A stretch of DNA of 22,998 nt from CG2-30-40-21 sp043806395 (GTDB lineage Bacteria > UBA9089 > CG2-30-40-21): NCBI GenBank assembly GCA_043806395.1, contig JAZDHC010000146.1, positions 1 through 22,998 on the forward strand. The letters run 5' to 3'. Shown here piece by piece: positions 1-7,500 of the stretch (its first letter is position 1; every line of letters starts with the position of its first letter). A model generated the notes under the pieces. The model had not been told where the DNA came from and did no database searches. It saw only the letters and a list, made by a program, of their open reading frames with translations. A program made the position numbers and the translations under genes.

Positions 1-110
1 TGAGTACGTCTTCCTGCAAGCCCAACCATGTAATTATTTTGAGACACAACTTTGGCTAACTCTTTTCCTATTCCTGATGTTGCGCCAATAATGATTGCTT
101 TCTTTGCCAT
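1..110 (-). CDS. SDR-family oxidoreductase, N-terminal part (runs off left edge)
   Basis: Only the first 36 codons are in the window, beginning MAKKAIIIGATSGIGKELAK. This is the first beta strand and glycine-rich dinucleotide loop of a short-chain dehydrogenase/reductase: the TGxxxGIG motif appears as GATSGIG at residues 9-15. The later AGRRT (residues 32-36) fits the second-strand end that selects NADP(H) in many SDRs. The substrate cannot be told from this fragment. The ATG is 26-28 bp into a putative integron cassette whose boundary is the attC site at 135-193. That short distance is typical of cassette genes. The Shine-Dalgarno is weak. The SDR Rossmann start is well supported; the rest of the protein lies outside the window. 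Confidence 0.85.
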   Translation of the reverse strand, partial: MAKKAIIIGATSGIGKELAKVVSQNNYMVGLAGRRT

Positions 111-134
111 ATTATTTCTGTTTCATGTCGTAAC

Positions 135-193
135 TTATAACGATAAAGCTCAGTTGCGGCGTACTCGCCGTCAACTGCAGCGACTGGTTAGGC
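135..193 (-). repeat. attC-like recombination site A (59 bp)
   Basis: Read on the minus strand it starts with R'' GCCTAAC (a perfect RYYYAAC) and ends with R' GTTATAA. Between them lie L'' GCTGCAGTTGACGGCG, loop AGTA and L' CGCCGCAACTGAGC. L'' and L' pair except for two extra bases (G and A) in L'', which matches the extrahelical bases of known attC hairpins. The unpaired spacers are CAGTC and TTTATC. Together this gives R box, spacer, L box and terminal loop in order. The following 26 bp lead straight into the SDR start codon. At 194-233 it is preceded (on minus) by a repeat containing GGGGACAGTTACC that also accompanies site C. Confidence 0.8.
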
Positions 194-547
194 TTTTAAT
201 AGGTAACTGTCCCCTATTTCGTCCCCTATTTCGTACAACCAAAGAAAAGGAGACCACCTTGATTAAAAATCACCAACAGTTTATTCTAAATATCTTGTTC
301 CCTTGCGTAAAAATAACACAAGGAGATTACGCTATGAGAAAGGTGTGCCTGATTATGCAAATAAAAGCAAAATCAGCGGTTCAAAGGGACTGAAGATACT
401 ACTCAATGCTGCGGAAATACACATTATCTCCTTCTTGCTGATTGAAATTATCTTCATTCTAATCCCAACCAATACGAATTATCGCAAAATAATACACTAA
501 ATTCAACATACATTCTTATTCAAATTCCAAATAACAACCTCAACTTA
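194..547. other. AT-rich cassette interior with only tiny ORFs
   Basis: No convincing gene was found between attC sites A and D. Two short frames have ribosome-binding-like sequences. On minus, 424-353 encodes 23 residues (MCISAALSSIFSPFEPLILL...) behind AAGGAG with only 3 nt spacing. On plus, a TTG at 259 follows AAGGAG and encodes 44 residues ending at 393, with a further ATG at 334 behind AGGAG. Neither resembles a family I know. 194-233 carries two direct copies of the motif CCCCTATTTCG. If this is a cassette on the minus strand, the 23-residue ORF would be its candidate product. Confidence 0.35.
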
Positions 548-638
548 ATTCAACACAGAATTGTGTGTCGGCTGCTGTTGTAATCGTGCAACATCCCTAC
601 TCGTGCACCGCTCCACACGAATTCTTAGTATGTTAGGA
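548..638 (-). repeat. attC-like site D (91 bp, different sequence)
   Basis: On minus it reads TCCTAAC, spacer ATACTA, arm AGAATTCGTGTGGAGCGG, a roughly 36-base interior, arm CCGACACACAATTCT, then GTTGAAT. The arms (608-625 and 557-571 on plus) pair with a few unpaired bases. The last seven bases match GTTRRRY exactly. The R'' box TCCTAAC is the exact complement of the GTTAGGA that opens the preceding cassette at 1230-1236, as expected for one cassette's two ends. It is longer and unrelated in sequence to sites A-C, so confidence is lower. Confidence 0.5.
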
Positions 639-1010
639 TTGATTACTACCTTACGCTTGATTGTTGTCTTGCTCTTGGCTGCTATTTTAACGCCTGATTG
701 CTATCTTCCACTTGCGACTGCAAGGCTTCCGCTCGATTTGCAAGGCTTCTACTCGCTTGCAACGATTCCAACTTGCTTGCACGGCTTCTGCTCGGCTTGC
801 AAGACTTCCGCTCGGCTTGCAGGGCTTCCGCTCGAGGCTGCAAGACTTCCGCTCGGTTGCAGGACTTCTGTTCGACTGCAAGGCTTCCGCTCGGGGCTGC
901 AAGACTTCCGTTCGACTGCAGAGCTTCCGCTCGGTTGCAGGACTTCTGTTCGACTGCAAGGCTTCCGCTCAACTGCAAGACTTCTGCTCGCAAGCTCTTG
1001 TCCTCCTAAC
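632..1010 (-). repeat. Minisatellite cassette, copy 1
   Basis: On minus it opens GTTAGGAGGACAAGAGCTTG, carries about 14 degenerate tandem units of 18-21 bp (716-990; plus-strand consensus near gactgcaaggcttccgctc), and ends in a conserved roughly 85-bp tail before TCCTAAC. The unit lengths vary and are mostly not multiples of three, so reading frames drift. Long open frames exist on both strands only because the repeat lacks stop codons. An AGGAGG lies 8 nt before a TTG at 993 on minus, opening a 103-residue frame rich in LQ, SGSLA and SCNRAE. That frame is not kept in copies 2 and 3, so I treat the element as probably noncoding. Confidence 0.7.
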
Positions 1011-1019
1011 CAGTGATTA
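1005..1019 (-). repeat. 15-bp copy of the attI-like end between cassette copies 1 and 2
   Basis: CCTAACCAGTGATTA at 1005-1019 is identical to 3966-3980, where the integrase-proximal end joins the first cassette. It is the junction between minisatellite copies 1 and 2. No L-box hairpin is present here, so it is not a full attC. Confidence 0.5.
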
Positions 1020-1236
1020 GGATTGATTACTACCTTACGCTTGATTGTTGTCTTGCTCTTGGCTGCTATTTTAACGCCTGATTGCTATCTTCCACTTGCG
1101 ACTGCACGGCTTCCGCTTGGCTTGCAAGACTTCTGCTTGCCTACAAAGCTTCCACTCGCTTGCAACACTTCCAACTCGACTGCAGGGCTTCCGCTCAACT
1201 GCAAGACTTCTGCTCGCAAGCTCTTGTCCTCCTAAC
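1016..1236 (-). repeat. Minisatellite cassette, copy 2 (short)
   Basis: It has the same ends as copy 1 with only about six tandem units (1100-1216). Its left 85-90 bp (1017-1106) are nearly identical to 633-722 of copy 1, which shows a recent duplication. The right end merges into attC site B. Confidence 0.7.
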
Positions 1237-1288
1237 GATAAAGCTCAGTTGCGGCGTACTCGCCGTCAACTGCAACGCCTGGTTAGAC
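1230..1288 (-). repeat. attC-like recombination site B (59 bp)
   Basis: On minus it reads R'' GTCTAAC (perfect RYYYAAC), L'' GTTGCAGTTGACGGCG, loop AGTA, L' CGCCGCAACTGAGC and R' GTTAGGA. It has the same length and hairpin as sites A and C, with substitutions near R'' (CAGGCGTTG against CAGTCGCTG). It follows the HEAT-repeat gene by about 140 bp and opens the next cassette with TTAGGAGGACAAG. The 25 bp before it (1289-1313) repeat the AATAGGGACAG(C/T)(A/T)ACC flank of the other sites. Confidence 0.8.
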
Positions 1289-1427
1289 TTTTAATGGTTG
1301 CTGTCCCTATTTATTCAAATCTTCCACAAGAATCAGTCAGGCGGCCTAAAAAAAGTGCTTCGAGTTTTTGCATTTTTCTCTTGACAATTCAGAAACAGTC
1401 CAGTAATTCACTCAAGATGTGATTCTA

Positions 1428-2654
1428 TTACTTCTCTTTCTCTTCCTTTATGTTTTTCCAAAACTCCCACCATTTCTTGTTGTGCCATTTCTGCCATTTT
1501 ACAGAGTCTGTTCCAAAATTTTTTCCCGTTATCTTCCGTAGTGCCTCTGCTGCGTTTTCTTGAACATCCCGAACTTTATCTTTCAGAGCAAAAATCAGAG
1601 GTTCCACTGCACGAGGATCTTTTATCTCTCCCAGCGCCTCTGCTGCGTTTTCTCGAACATCCCGAACTTTATCTTTCAGAGCAAAAATCAGAGGTTCCAC
1701 TGCACGAGGGTCTTTTATTTCTCCTAGCACTTCTGCTGCAATCTTCCGGAGAGACCAGTTCTTATCTTTCAAAGCAACAATCAAAGGTTCCACTGCACGA
1801 GGATCTTTTATCTCTCCCAGCGCCTCTGCTGATGCCAGATGGATATTCGCTAATGTTAATGTTACGTTTTCATCATCTCCTTGGTAACGATCATCTTCCA
1901 ACGGCTCTTTCATCGCAACAATCAAAGGCTTTACTGCCCGAGGGTCTTTTATTTTTCCTAGTGCCTCTATTGCCTCCAGTCGAATAGGCGAATTCCTATT
2001 TTTCAAAGCAACAATCAAAGGTTCCACTGCACGAGGATCCTTTATCTCTCCCAAGGCCTTTGCTGCCTCTCCTTGAACATTACAAACCCTATCTTTATCT
2101 TTCAAAGCAGAAATTAGAGGTTCTACTGCACGCGGATCTTTTATCTTTCCAAGTGCTTCTGCCGCACTCCGTCGGACAATAGCTTTTTCATCCTTCATCG
2201 CAACAATCAAAGGTTCCACTGCACGAGGATCCTTTATCTCTCCCAACGCTTCTATTACCCCCGTTCGGACATACCAATCCTTATTTTTCAAGGCGGCAAT
2301 CAAAGTCTCTATTGCATGTTTACCTATTTCTGCCAATGCGGATGTTGCAAGATTACTTACTGAGGTTGTTGGAACATTATATGGTGTCCACCCCAATGTA
2401 GTTCCATCCCCTAACACTTTTATCAAGAATGGTATCGCAGGAACTGCTCGAGCACCCATATTTCCTAAGTCAATAGCAGCATATCCTCGCACTACTGGGT
2501 CTGTGGAATATAACCTTTCAATTTTTTCCCTTACATCTGCAGGCACATTAGAAGGGATGGTCTTCGGAATATTTGGTTGAGCATAAACCATTAGTCCTAT
2601 TCCCATAACACTAATTACAATCAAAAAAGTTAAAGTTGTTTTAATTCTTCTCAT
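1428..2654 (-). CDS. Exported HEAT-repeat (PBS-lyase-like) protein
   Basis: This 408-residue protein starts at the ATG at 2654, chosen because GGAG lies just upstream and MRRIKTTLTFLIVISVMGIG starts a good signal peptide ending near VYAQPN. An in-frame start 84 bp upstream would spoil the signal. The body is a solenoid of roughly 31-residue HEAT units. Seven carry an almost invariant IKDPRAVEPLI, preceded by two or three more divergent units; one unit has a roughly 16-residue acidic insertion. It ends in a Trp/Lys-rich tail (KWQKWHNKKWWEFWKN). Such repeats act as protein-binding scaffolds; partner and function are unknown. Its minus orientation and position between attC sites fit an integron cassette, but 1.2 kb is long for one. 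The unit DNA is also highly repetitive, so the gene is prone to unit gain and loss. Confidence 0.85.
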   Translation of the reverse strand: MRRIKTTLTFLIVISVMGIGLMVYAQPNIPKTIPSNVPADVREKIERLYSTDPVVRGYAAIDLGNMGARAVPAIPFLIKVLGDGTTLGWTPYNVPTTSVSNLATSALAEIGKHAIETLIAALKNKDWYVRTGVIEALGEIKDPRAVEPLIVAMKDEKAIVRRSAAEALGKIKDPRAVEPLISALKDKDRVCNVQGEAAKALGEIKDPRAVEPLIVALKNRNSPIRLEAIEALGKIKDPRAVKPLIVAMKEPLEDDRYQGDDENVTLTLANIHLASAEALGEIKDPRAVEPLIVALKDKNWSLRKIAAEVLGEIKDPRAVEPLIFALKDKVRDVRENAAEALGEIKDPRAVEPLIFALKDKVRDVQENAAEALRKITGKNFGTDSVKWQKWHNKKWWEFWKNIKEEKEK

Positions 2655-2721
2655 TTTTTCTCCTTTCCCTGCCCGCAATGAGCAGATATCGTTGCCGTTG
2701 CAAAAGAAGCCCGCGCAGAAC

Positions 2722-2739
2722 ATTGGGGTCAGACCCAAT
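2722..2739. repeat. Small palindrome upstream of HEAT-repeat gene
   Basis: ATTGGG and CCCAAT form an inverted repeat around a 6-base centre. The GGGGTCAGACCC core resembles palindromic repeats dispersed in many genomes. No role is evident. Confidence 0.4.
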
Positions 2740-2818
2740 ACTGTTCGGAATGATTTTTACTCATATTATTTTTAGTTAAAATGCTGTAACTTATTAATAT
2801 TAAAGGAAATAAAAATTA

Positions 2819-2847
2819 TAGACATTTTTCCATTTTTATGCTATACT
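2819..2847 (+). promoter_or_regulatory. Promoter-like TAGACA-17-TATACT before transposase remnant
   Basis: TAGACA at 2819-2824 and TATACT at 2842-2847 are spaced by 17 bp. The -10 ends 6 nt before the ATG at 2854, leaving no room for a ribosome-binding site. Confidence 0.4.
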
Positions 2848-2853
2848 TACATT

Positions 2854-3226
2854 ATGGCAAATAATTTAGCAACAAAAAACAAGGGACACAAAAAGAAAGA
2901 GCCTATTCAAAGAAGAAGATCTACAACAATTTAAACTTATGCATAAGTTTATACCTATGTTGGAACGTTTTCATCTGATTCATGCTCATCACAACAGAGA
3001 ACTTTATTTCGACCAATATATCTGCCTTATTTTATTCTACTTTTTCAATCCTATTCTGAGCAGTCTACGCGGAATTCAACAAGCCTCTCATCTTGATAAG
3101 GTTAAAAAACACTTGGTGTTAAAGGCACAAGTCTTGGCTCCCTTTCTGAGGCAAGTAATGTCTTTGAGGCTAACGAAAAAGCTCAGTTGCGGCGTACTCG
3201 CCGTCAACTGCAGCGACTGGTTAGGC
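2854..3226 (+). pseudogene. IS4-like transposase, N-terminal remnant with frameshifts
   Basis: Translation from 2854 gives MANNLATKNKGHKKKEPI, then the frame must shift to continue EEDLQQFKLMHKFIPMLERF and DQYICLILFYFFNPILSSLR, GIQQASHLDKVKKHL. A second shift near 3115 restores GTSLGSLSEASNVFE. The second fits loss of one G (TTGGTGTTAAA for TTGGGTGTTAAA, giving HLGVKGTSLG). The SLRGIQQAS and SLGSLSEAS blocks are typical of N-terminal regions of IS4-type DDE transposases found in Planctomycetota and candidate phyla. The catalytic domain is missing: the sequence runs directly into attC site C, reading EANEKAQLRRTRRQ through it. It is opposite in strand to the cassette genes. It is nonfunctional; family assignment is from motif memory. 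Confidence 0.7.
3168..3226 (-). repeat. attC-like recombination site C (59 bp)
   Basis: On minus it reads R'' GCCTAAC, L'' GCTGCAGTTGACGGCG, loop AGTA, L' CGCCGCAACTGAGC and outer R' GTTAGCC. It is identical to site A over nearly the whole site and shares its flank (3227-3263, including GGGGACAGTTACC). The R' box departs from GTTRRRY where it meets the transposase remnant, suggesting that edge was altered by insertion or deletion. Confidence 0.78.
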
Positions 3227-3301
3227 TTTTAATAGGTAACTGTCCCCTATTTCCCCCTATTTCCAGCCACAAAACCTCAATCACGACACGCATTCCCCGC
3301 T

Positions 3302-3325
3302 GTTAGGTGCAGTGCCGGGTTAGGA
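3302..3325 (-). repeat. Possible attC remnant F
   Basis: Two GTTAGG boxes (3302-3308 and 3319-3325) flank GCAGTGCCG. On minus this gives TCCTAAC followed by CCGGCACTGCAC, which resembles an R''-L'' half. No matching L' half is visible, so at most it is half a site. Confidence 0.3.
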
Positions 3326-3582
3326 TTGGTTGCTATCTTTCGCTTGCCTGTTGTCTTGCTCCCGGCTGCTATTTTAACGCCTGATTGCTATCTTTCGCTT
3401 GACTGCAAGGCTTCCACTCGCTTGCAACGATTCCAACTTGCTTGCACGGCTTCAGCTCGGCTTGCAAGACTTCCGCTCGACTGCAGGGCTTCCGCTCGGC
3501 TTGCAATGTTTCCCTCGCTTTGTAACACTTCCAACGCGGGGGCACTGCAGGGCTTCTGTTTGCAAGCTCTTGTCCTCCTAAC
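3319..3582 (-). repeat. Minisatellite cassette, copy 3
   Basis: It has the same opening on minus (GTTAGGAGGACAAGAGCTTG), about eight degenerate 18-25-bp units (3401-3561) and the same tail with GCGTTAAAATAGCAGCC. Its tail differs from copies 1 and 2 by several substitutions, so it is an older copy. From the TTG it codes for only 37 residues before a stop, which argues against a conserved protein. Confidence 0.7.
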
Positions 3583-3599
3583 GATAGACTCACCTATCG
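3576..3599 (-). repeat. attC remnant E at the end of the lipoprotein cassette
   Basis: TCCTAACGATAGACTCA closely matches the right half (plus orientation) of site B, TCCTAACGATAAAGCTCA. The other half is lost. A short hairpin, CGATAG/CTATCG (3582-3587 and 3594-3599), remains and overlaps the lipoprotein stop codon. Confidence 0.5.
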
Positions 3600-3941
3600 G
3601 AGAATAGACACAAACTGTGTGACGTGGACGACTTCGCCCTTCTTGCGTGGTGTGCCCGCATCAAGCAGCCCACCTTGCGTATCCTTCAAGTACACTTGAT
3701 CCCATGTGCATTGAGCTGTGTTCATCATTTCAGGGACGCACTCGCTGCTTGTCGTCGATTTGACCTTCTTGAAATTCTTGACAGCGAAATAGCCGCCTTC
3801 CTGTGCCGCTATGCTCTCGACAAAACGGCGACAATCTCTTGTGGAAGGCTTCCCGGAGCATCCCGAGACACCAATCATTGCCGTTACCAGAGCAACGCAG
3901 CATGCAGTCCGCATCCCGATCATCACGTTGTTACTCTTCAT
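3594..3941 (-). CDS. Small lipoprotein of unknown function, first cassette
   Basis: The protein has 115 residues. It has a basic start, a hydrophobic stretch and a lipobox VSGC with the acylated cysteine at residue 28, so it should be anchored in a membrane by signal peptidase II processing. The mature part has three further cysteines (near residues 37, 68 and 78) and no family I recognise. Start ATG 3941 follows an excellent GGGAGG 5-6 nt upstream. Its composition is more GC-rich than the housekeeping genes, suggesting recent acquisition. It is the cassette nearest the integrase remnant, with TTAGGC at 3965-3970 as its left boundary and the -10 of a near-consensus promoter about 60 bp upstream. 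It may therefore be the array gene still best expressed. Confidence 0.75.
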   Translation of the reverse strand: MKSNNVMIGMRTACCVALVTAMIGVSGCSGKPSTRDCRRFVESIAAQEGGYFAVKNFKKVKSTTSSECVPEMMNTAQCTWDQVYLKDTQGGLLDAGTPRKKGEVVHVTQFVSILR

Positions 3942-3964
3942 TCGACCCTCCCTTCTTGTTGTGA

Positions 3965-3995
3965 GCCTAACCAGTGATTATACAGTTTTTCTGTA
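3965..3995 (-). other. attI-like end joining integrase region to first cassette
   Basis: On minus it reads AATCACTG then GTTAGGC, a GTTRRRY box with the expected crossover between G and TT at 3971/3970. Just upstream lies a small inverted repeat TACAG/CTGTA (3981-3995). No L-box hairpin is present, as in attI sites. attI sequences are poorly conserved, so the assignment rests on position. Confidence 0.5.
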
Positions 3996-4003
3996 CTTTT
4001 ACA

Positions 4004-4032
4004 ATTATATCAAATTTAGTCCCAAAAATCAA
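4004..4032 (-). promoter_or_regulatory. Putative cassette promoter (Pc-like)
   Basis: On minus, TTGATT (4032-4027), a 17-bp spacer and TATAAT (4009-4004) point toward the lipoprotein and the cassette array. The position between integrase and first cassette matches the Pc promoter of integrons. Confidence 0.6.
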
Positions 4033-4040
4033 GAAAAAAA

Positions 4041-4069
4041 TTGACAAAAAACAATAAATATAGTATAAT
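4041..4069 (+). promoter_or_regulatory. Perfect sigma-70 consensus promoter before integrase remnant
   Basis: TTGACA (4041-4046), exactly 17 bp, then TATAAT (4064-4069). It points to the integrase remnant starting at 4126 and diverges from the Pc-like promoter; the two -35 boxes are 8 bp apart. Confidence 0.7.
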
Positions 4070-4125
4070 TCTTTCTGGCTAACATTACTTTTTACATATT
4101 AGACAGAAAAAGGGGCTAATCTTCC

Positions 4126-4570
4126 ATGATTGATATTCCAAGAGATGTGTTGCTTCAATATAATGCAATACTGACTAAAAAATCAATCCCTATTTCTTCT
4201 CAGTATTTATTATTACAAGATGTGGGTCATTACAAGATGTGGGTCAGGTATTATCTTGATTTCTGCAATAAGGCAGCATCAACAAATAAAGGTAGCAAGT
4301 TTAAGCAGAATATGTTGAAATGGTGACGGTACTGTAATTGCTCGATAAAGTGTGGAATTCTCGCAAAGGTACAAAGACAGATTCCTGCAGGAGTTTCTTG
4401 GCACATGATACCTTTATTTATTGACGACGGCTTATGACATGGTGGTGAAGCTTTTGTATGGTTGCGGCCTGCGATTATTTGAATGCCTTAATCTGCGTCT
4501 TCACAATTTCAATTTCGACGCAGGTATCCTGACAATATAAGTGAAAGGCGGGAACAGTTTACAACCTGCT
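4126..4570 (+). pseudogene. intI: Integron integrase (IntI-type tyrosine recombinase), broken
   Basis: Two pieces survive. The first, 4126-4328, encodes MIDIPRDVLLQYNAILTKKS and then HYKMWVRYYLDFCNKAASTN. This matches the N-terminal core-binding start seen in proteins annotated as integron integrases. A 17-bp tandem duplication (ATTACAAGATGTGGGTC twice, about 4211-4244) inserts extra residues. The frame ends at a TGA at 4324. The second piece, roughly 4354-4540, gives GILAKVQRQIPAGVSW. After a frame change it gives LLTTAYDMVVKLLYGCGLRL and FECLNLRLHNFNFDAGILTI. This is the region around the first catalytic Arg (GCGLR). The stop at 4538 and abrupt end beside mfd leave no room for the HxxR and Tyr catalytic parts. 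About 100 residues between the pieces are also gone. It cannot be active. Confidence 0.75.
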
Positions 4571-4577
4571 CTTGCTA

Positions 4578-7500
4578 CTATCCTTCCACCAGCTTCTTTA
4601 TTACCTCCTCCAACAACACCATCCCCTTTTCCTCATCCTCCCATTTAAGGATAAGGCGATTGGGATGGGATGGATTAAACCGTATCTTTCTAAGGGCAAC
4701 CATTTCTATAACCCTTGAAGCAAGCTCAGGCAAATCAGGCAGGTCAAGATATACCATTCCTTTGTTAGAAGAAGTACTTATGACATTGCGGAACACAAGG
4801 TGTGATGAAAGGTCGCTTCGTTTGCTTTGTGCCTCTGCACTTTCAAAGGAAATCGATAGAATTTGAGCATTGGAGGCCAGCATGCGAATATTCATCAGGT
4901 TCAACAATTTCTTAACCGGATCAGGATATTTGCCAAACCTGTCAAGAAACTCCTTTTCAATATCATGAATTTCATCCTCTGTGCAAGCTGAGGCAAGCCT
5001 TTTATACATGCGAAACTTTTCTTGTGATGATGGAATATAATCTTCCGGGATGTAGGATTCATAGGGAAGGGTTACCTTAGTATTGACTCTTTTTTTGGTT
5101 GGTGTTCCCTTTAATTTACTTACAGTCTCTTCCAGCAGGTGGCAATACATCTCAAATCCTATGGCAACCACATTTCCATGCTGTTGTGAGCCAAGAAGAT
5201 TGCCTGCACCGCGGTTTTCCAGATCACGCATTGCCAGATTAAACCCACTGCCAAGAGTAGAGAATTCTATCATAGCCTGTAGCCGTTCATCTACATCCTT
5301 TGATGATTGCACCCCTTGTTGATGAAGGAGATAGGCATATGCCCGATGTTGTGCCCGACCAACCCTGCCGCGAAGTTGATAGAGTTGTGCCAGTCCAAAT
5401 CGATGGGCATTGTTGATAATAATGGTATTGACATTGGGCATATCCAGCCCGGATTCAATGATGGCTGAGGCAAGCAATACATCAAACTTTTTTTCCATAA
5501 AGTCAAAAATAACCTTTTCAAGCTCATGCTCATTCATTTGTCCATGGGCAACAACAATCCGTGCATCAGGTACTATTTTGTTTAATTGTTCCAGTATCCA
5601 AGGCATGCTTTTAACCTGATTATGAACAAAAAATACCTGACCGCCCCTGTCCATTTCCCTTAAAGTAGCCTCTCGAATTACCTCCGGACCAAATGGGACA
5701 ATCACTGTTTTGATAGGCAACCTGCCCGGTGGTGGTGTATGAATGATACTCATATCCCTGATACCGCATAATGAAAAATGGAGTGTGCGAGGGATGGGTG
5801 TTGCAGTCAGGGTAAGAACATCAACCAATTTTCGATAGGATTTCATCCGTTCCTTATGTTTTACCCCAAATTTATGCTCTTCGTCAATAATCACCAATCC
5901 TAAGTTTGGAAAAGAAATATCCTTTTGAAGAAGGCGGTGGGTACCGATAACAATATCTACCTTACCGTTTATTACCTCAGAAATAATCTCTTTTTGTTCC
6001 TTTGGGCTCTTAAACCTGCTCAACATCTGGATATTAACCGGAAATCCCGTAAATCGTTCCGTAAAGGTAGAATGGTGTTGAAAGGCAAGAATGGTTGTTG
6101 GCACCAGAACAGCCACCTGTTTACCATCCATGACCGCCTTAAAGGCAGCACGGATGGCTACCTCTGTCTTTCCATAGCCAACATCTCCACAAACAAGCCT
6201 ATCCATAGGCATAGAGCTTTCCATATCATTTTTTATCTCTTCAATGGCTCGAATCTGATCCGGCGTTTCCTCATACACAAACCCGGACTCAAACTCATAT
6301 TGCCATGTCGTATCCTTTGCAAAGGCATGACCCTGCAATGCCTTTCTGGCAGCATAAATCTCTATCAATTCACCTGCCATGGACTCAACCGCTTTTTGCA
6401 CCTTTTCCTTAGTGCGTTCCCAGCCCCTGTCATGAAGCCTATGAATCTCTGGAGAGGAATCCTTGGAACCAACATACTTGTGAACCAATCCAAGCTGGTC
6501 AACAGGGACATAAAGCTTATCCCCCTGAGCATATTCAAGCAGCAAAAAGTCACGGATTTTCCCCTCCACCTTGGTTGTTGTCAGTCCCAGATATTGTCCA
6601 ATGCCATAGTAGATATGAACAATAAGGTCGCCTTCCTTTAAGTCCATGAAGTTTTCGACAGGTATGCTTTGAGTAAGGCGGGTAAATTTTCTTCGATGAA
6701 GTATGCTGGACTTCCCAAATATCTCCTTATCACTCATGATTAAAAGTCGAAGCTCAGGGATGTCAAATCCACAAATAAGGGGGGAGACAACAATAAACAC
6801 ACCGCTTTGTATCTTTGACGGCATGCCCATCTCTCCCGTAATCTTATGCTCTCCTAACAACTCCTGCAGCCGTCCAGCCTGCCCCTGATAATTGGCAGAG
6901 AGAATAATGATGTACCCGGCATCTATGTATTCCTTGAGTTTTTGCATCAAAAGATTGAGCTTGCTGCCAAAGTTGGGTGATGGTATCGTAGGGATAAGGC
7001 ATGACTCGTCGTTATAACCAGCAGTACCAAGACACATCATCTGCCGCTGATTCAGAATATCCTCTATCCTCAGAATTATTTCTTCCGGAGGCTTTACCAC
7101 CCGTTCCTTGCAGGCTTCTTGATACAGGCGATTTATTTCATCCTTTAGCCGGAGATATTCCTGTTCTATTAGCAATCTATCATCAACAACCATGAGGCAA
7201 TTATTGGGCAGATAATCAAATATAGTTGATGTCTTTTCTGCAATAGATTTTCTCGGAAATATCTCAACCTCATTTAAGAGACCAATAGAAAGCTGGGTAA
7301 CAGGGTCAAACTGACGAATAGATTCAATGGTATCACCAAATAACTCTATTCTTACTGGATATTCAGAGGATATGGGGAAAACATCTACTATTCCACCCCG
7401 TTGTGAAAAATCTCCCTTTTCCTGTGTCATGCCAACCCTTTCATAACCAATCATAACAAGGTCTTCCAGCAAGGTATTCATAGAAAGCGTAGCTCCATTT

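Noticed and set aside
135..193. Reading the attC sites in plus orientation
   Set aside because: In plus orientation the extra unpaired bases would fall on L', and cassette genes and integrase remnant would be in the wrong arrangement. Minus orientation fits all three.
259..393. Plus-strand 44-residue gene from a TTG
   Set aside because: It has a plausible AAGGAG but no recognisable family and the wrong strand for a cassette gene. It is mentioned only within the region description.
716..990. CRISPR array
   Set aside because: The units are 18-21 bp, contiguous and degenerate, with no unique spacers and no cas genes.
561..1294. Several overlapping open frames on both strands through the minisatellites
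   Set aside because: The repeat unit lacks stop codons in most frames and unit lengths are not multiples of three. The frames differ between the three copies.
1541..1987. Plus-strand protein opposite the HEAT-repeat gene
   Set aside because: It is an antisense frame produced by the repetitive codons of the minus-strand gene; no start signals or family match.
3582..3599. Intrinsic terminator after the lipoprotein gene
   Set aside because: The stem is only 6 bp and no T-run follows on minus. It is better read as an attC remnant.
5925..6641. Plus-strand 238-residue frame opposite mfd
   Set aside because: It lies wholly within strongly conserved mfd helicase sequence and resembles nothing.
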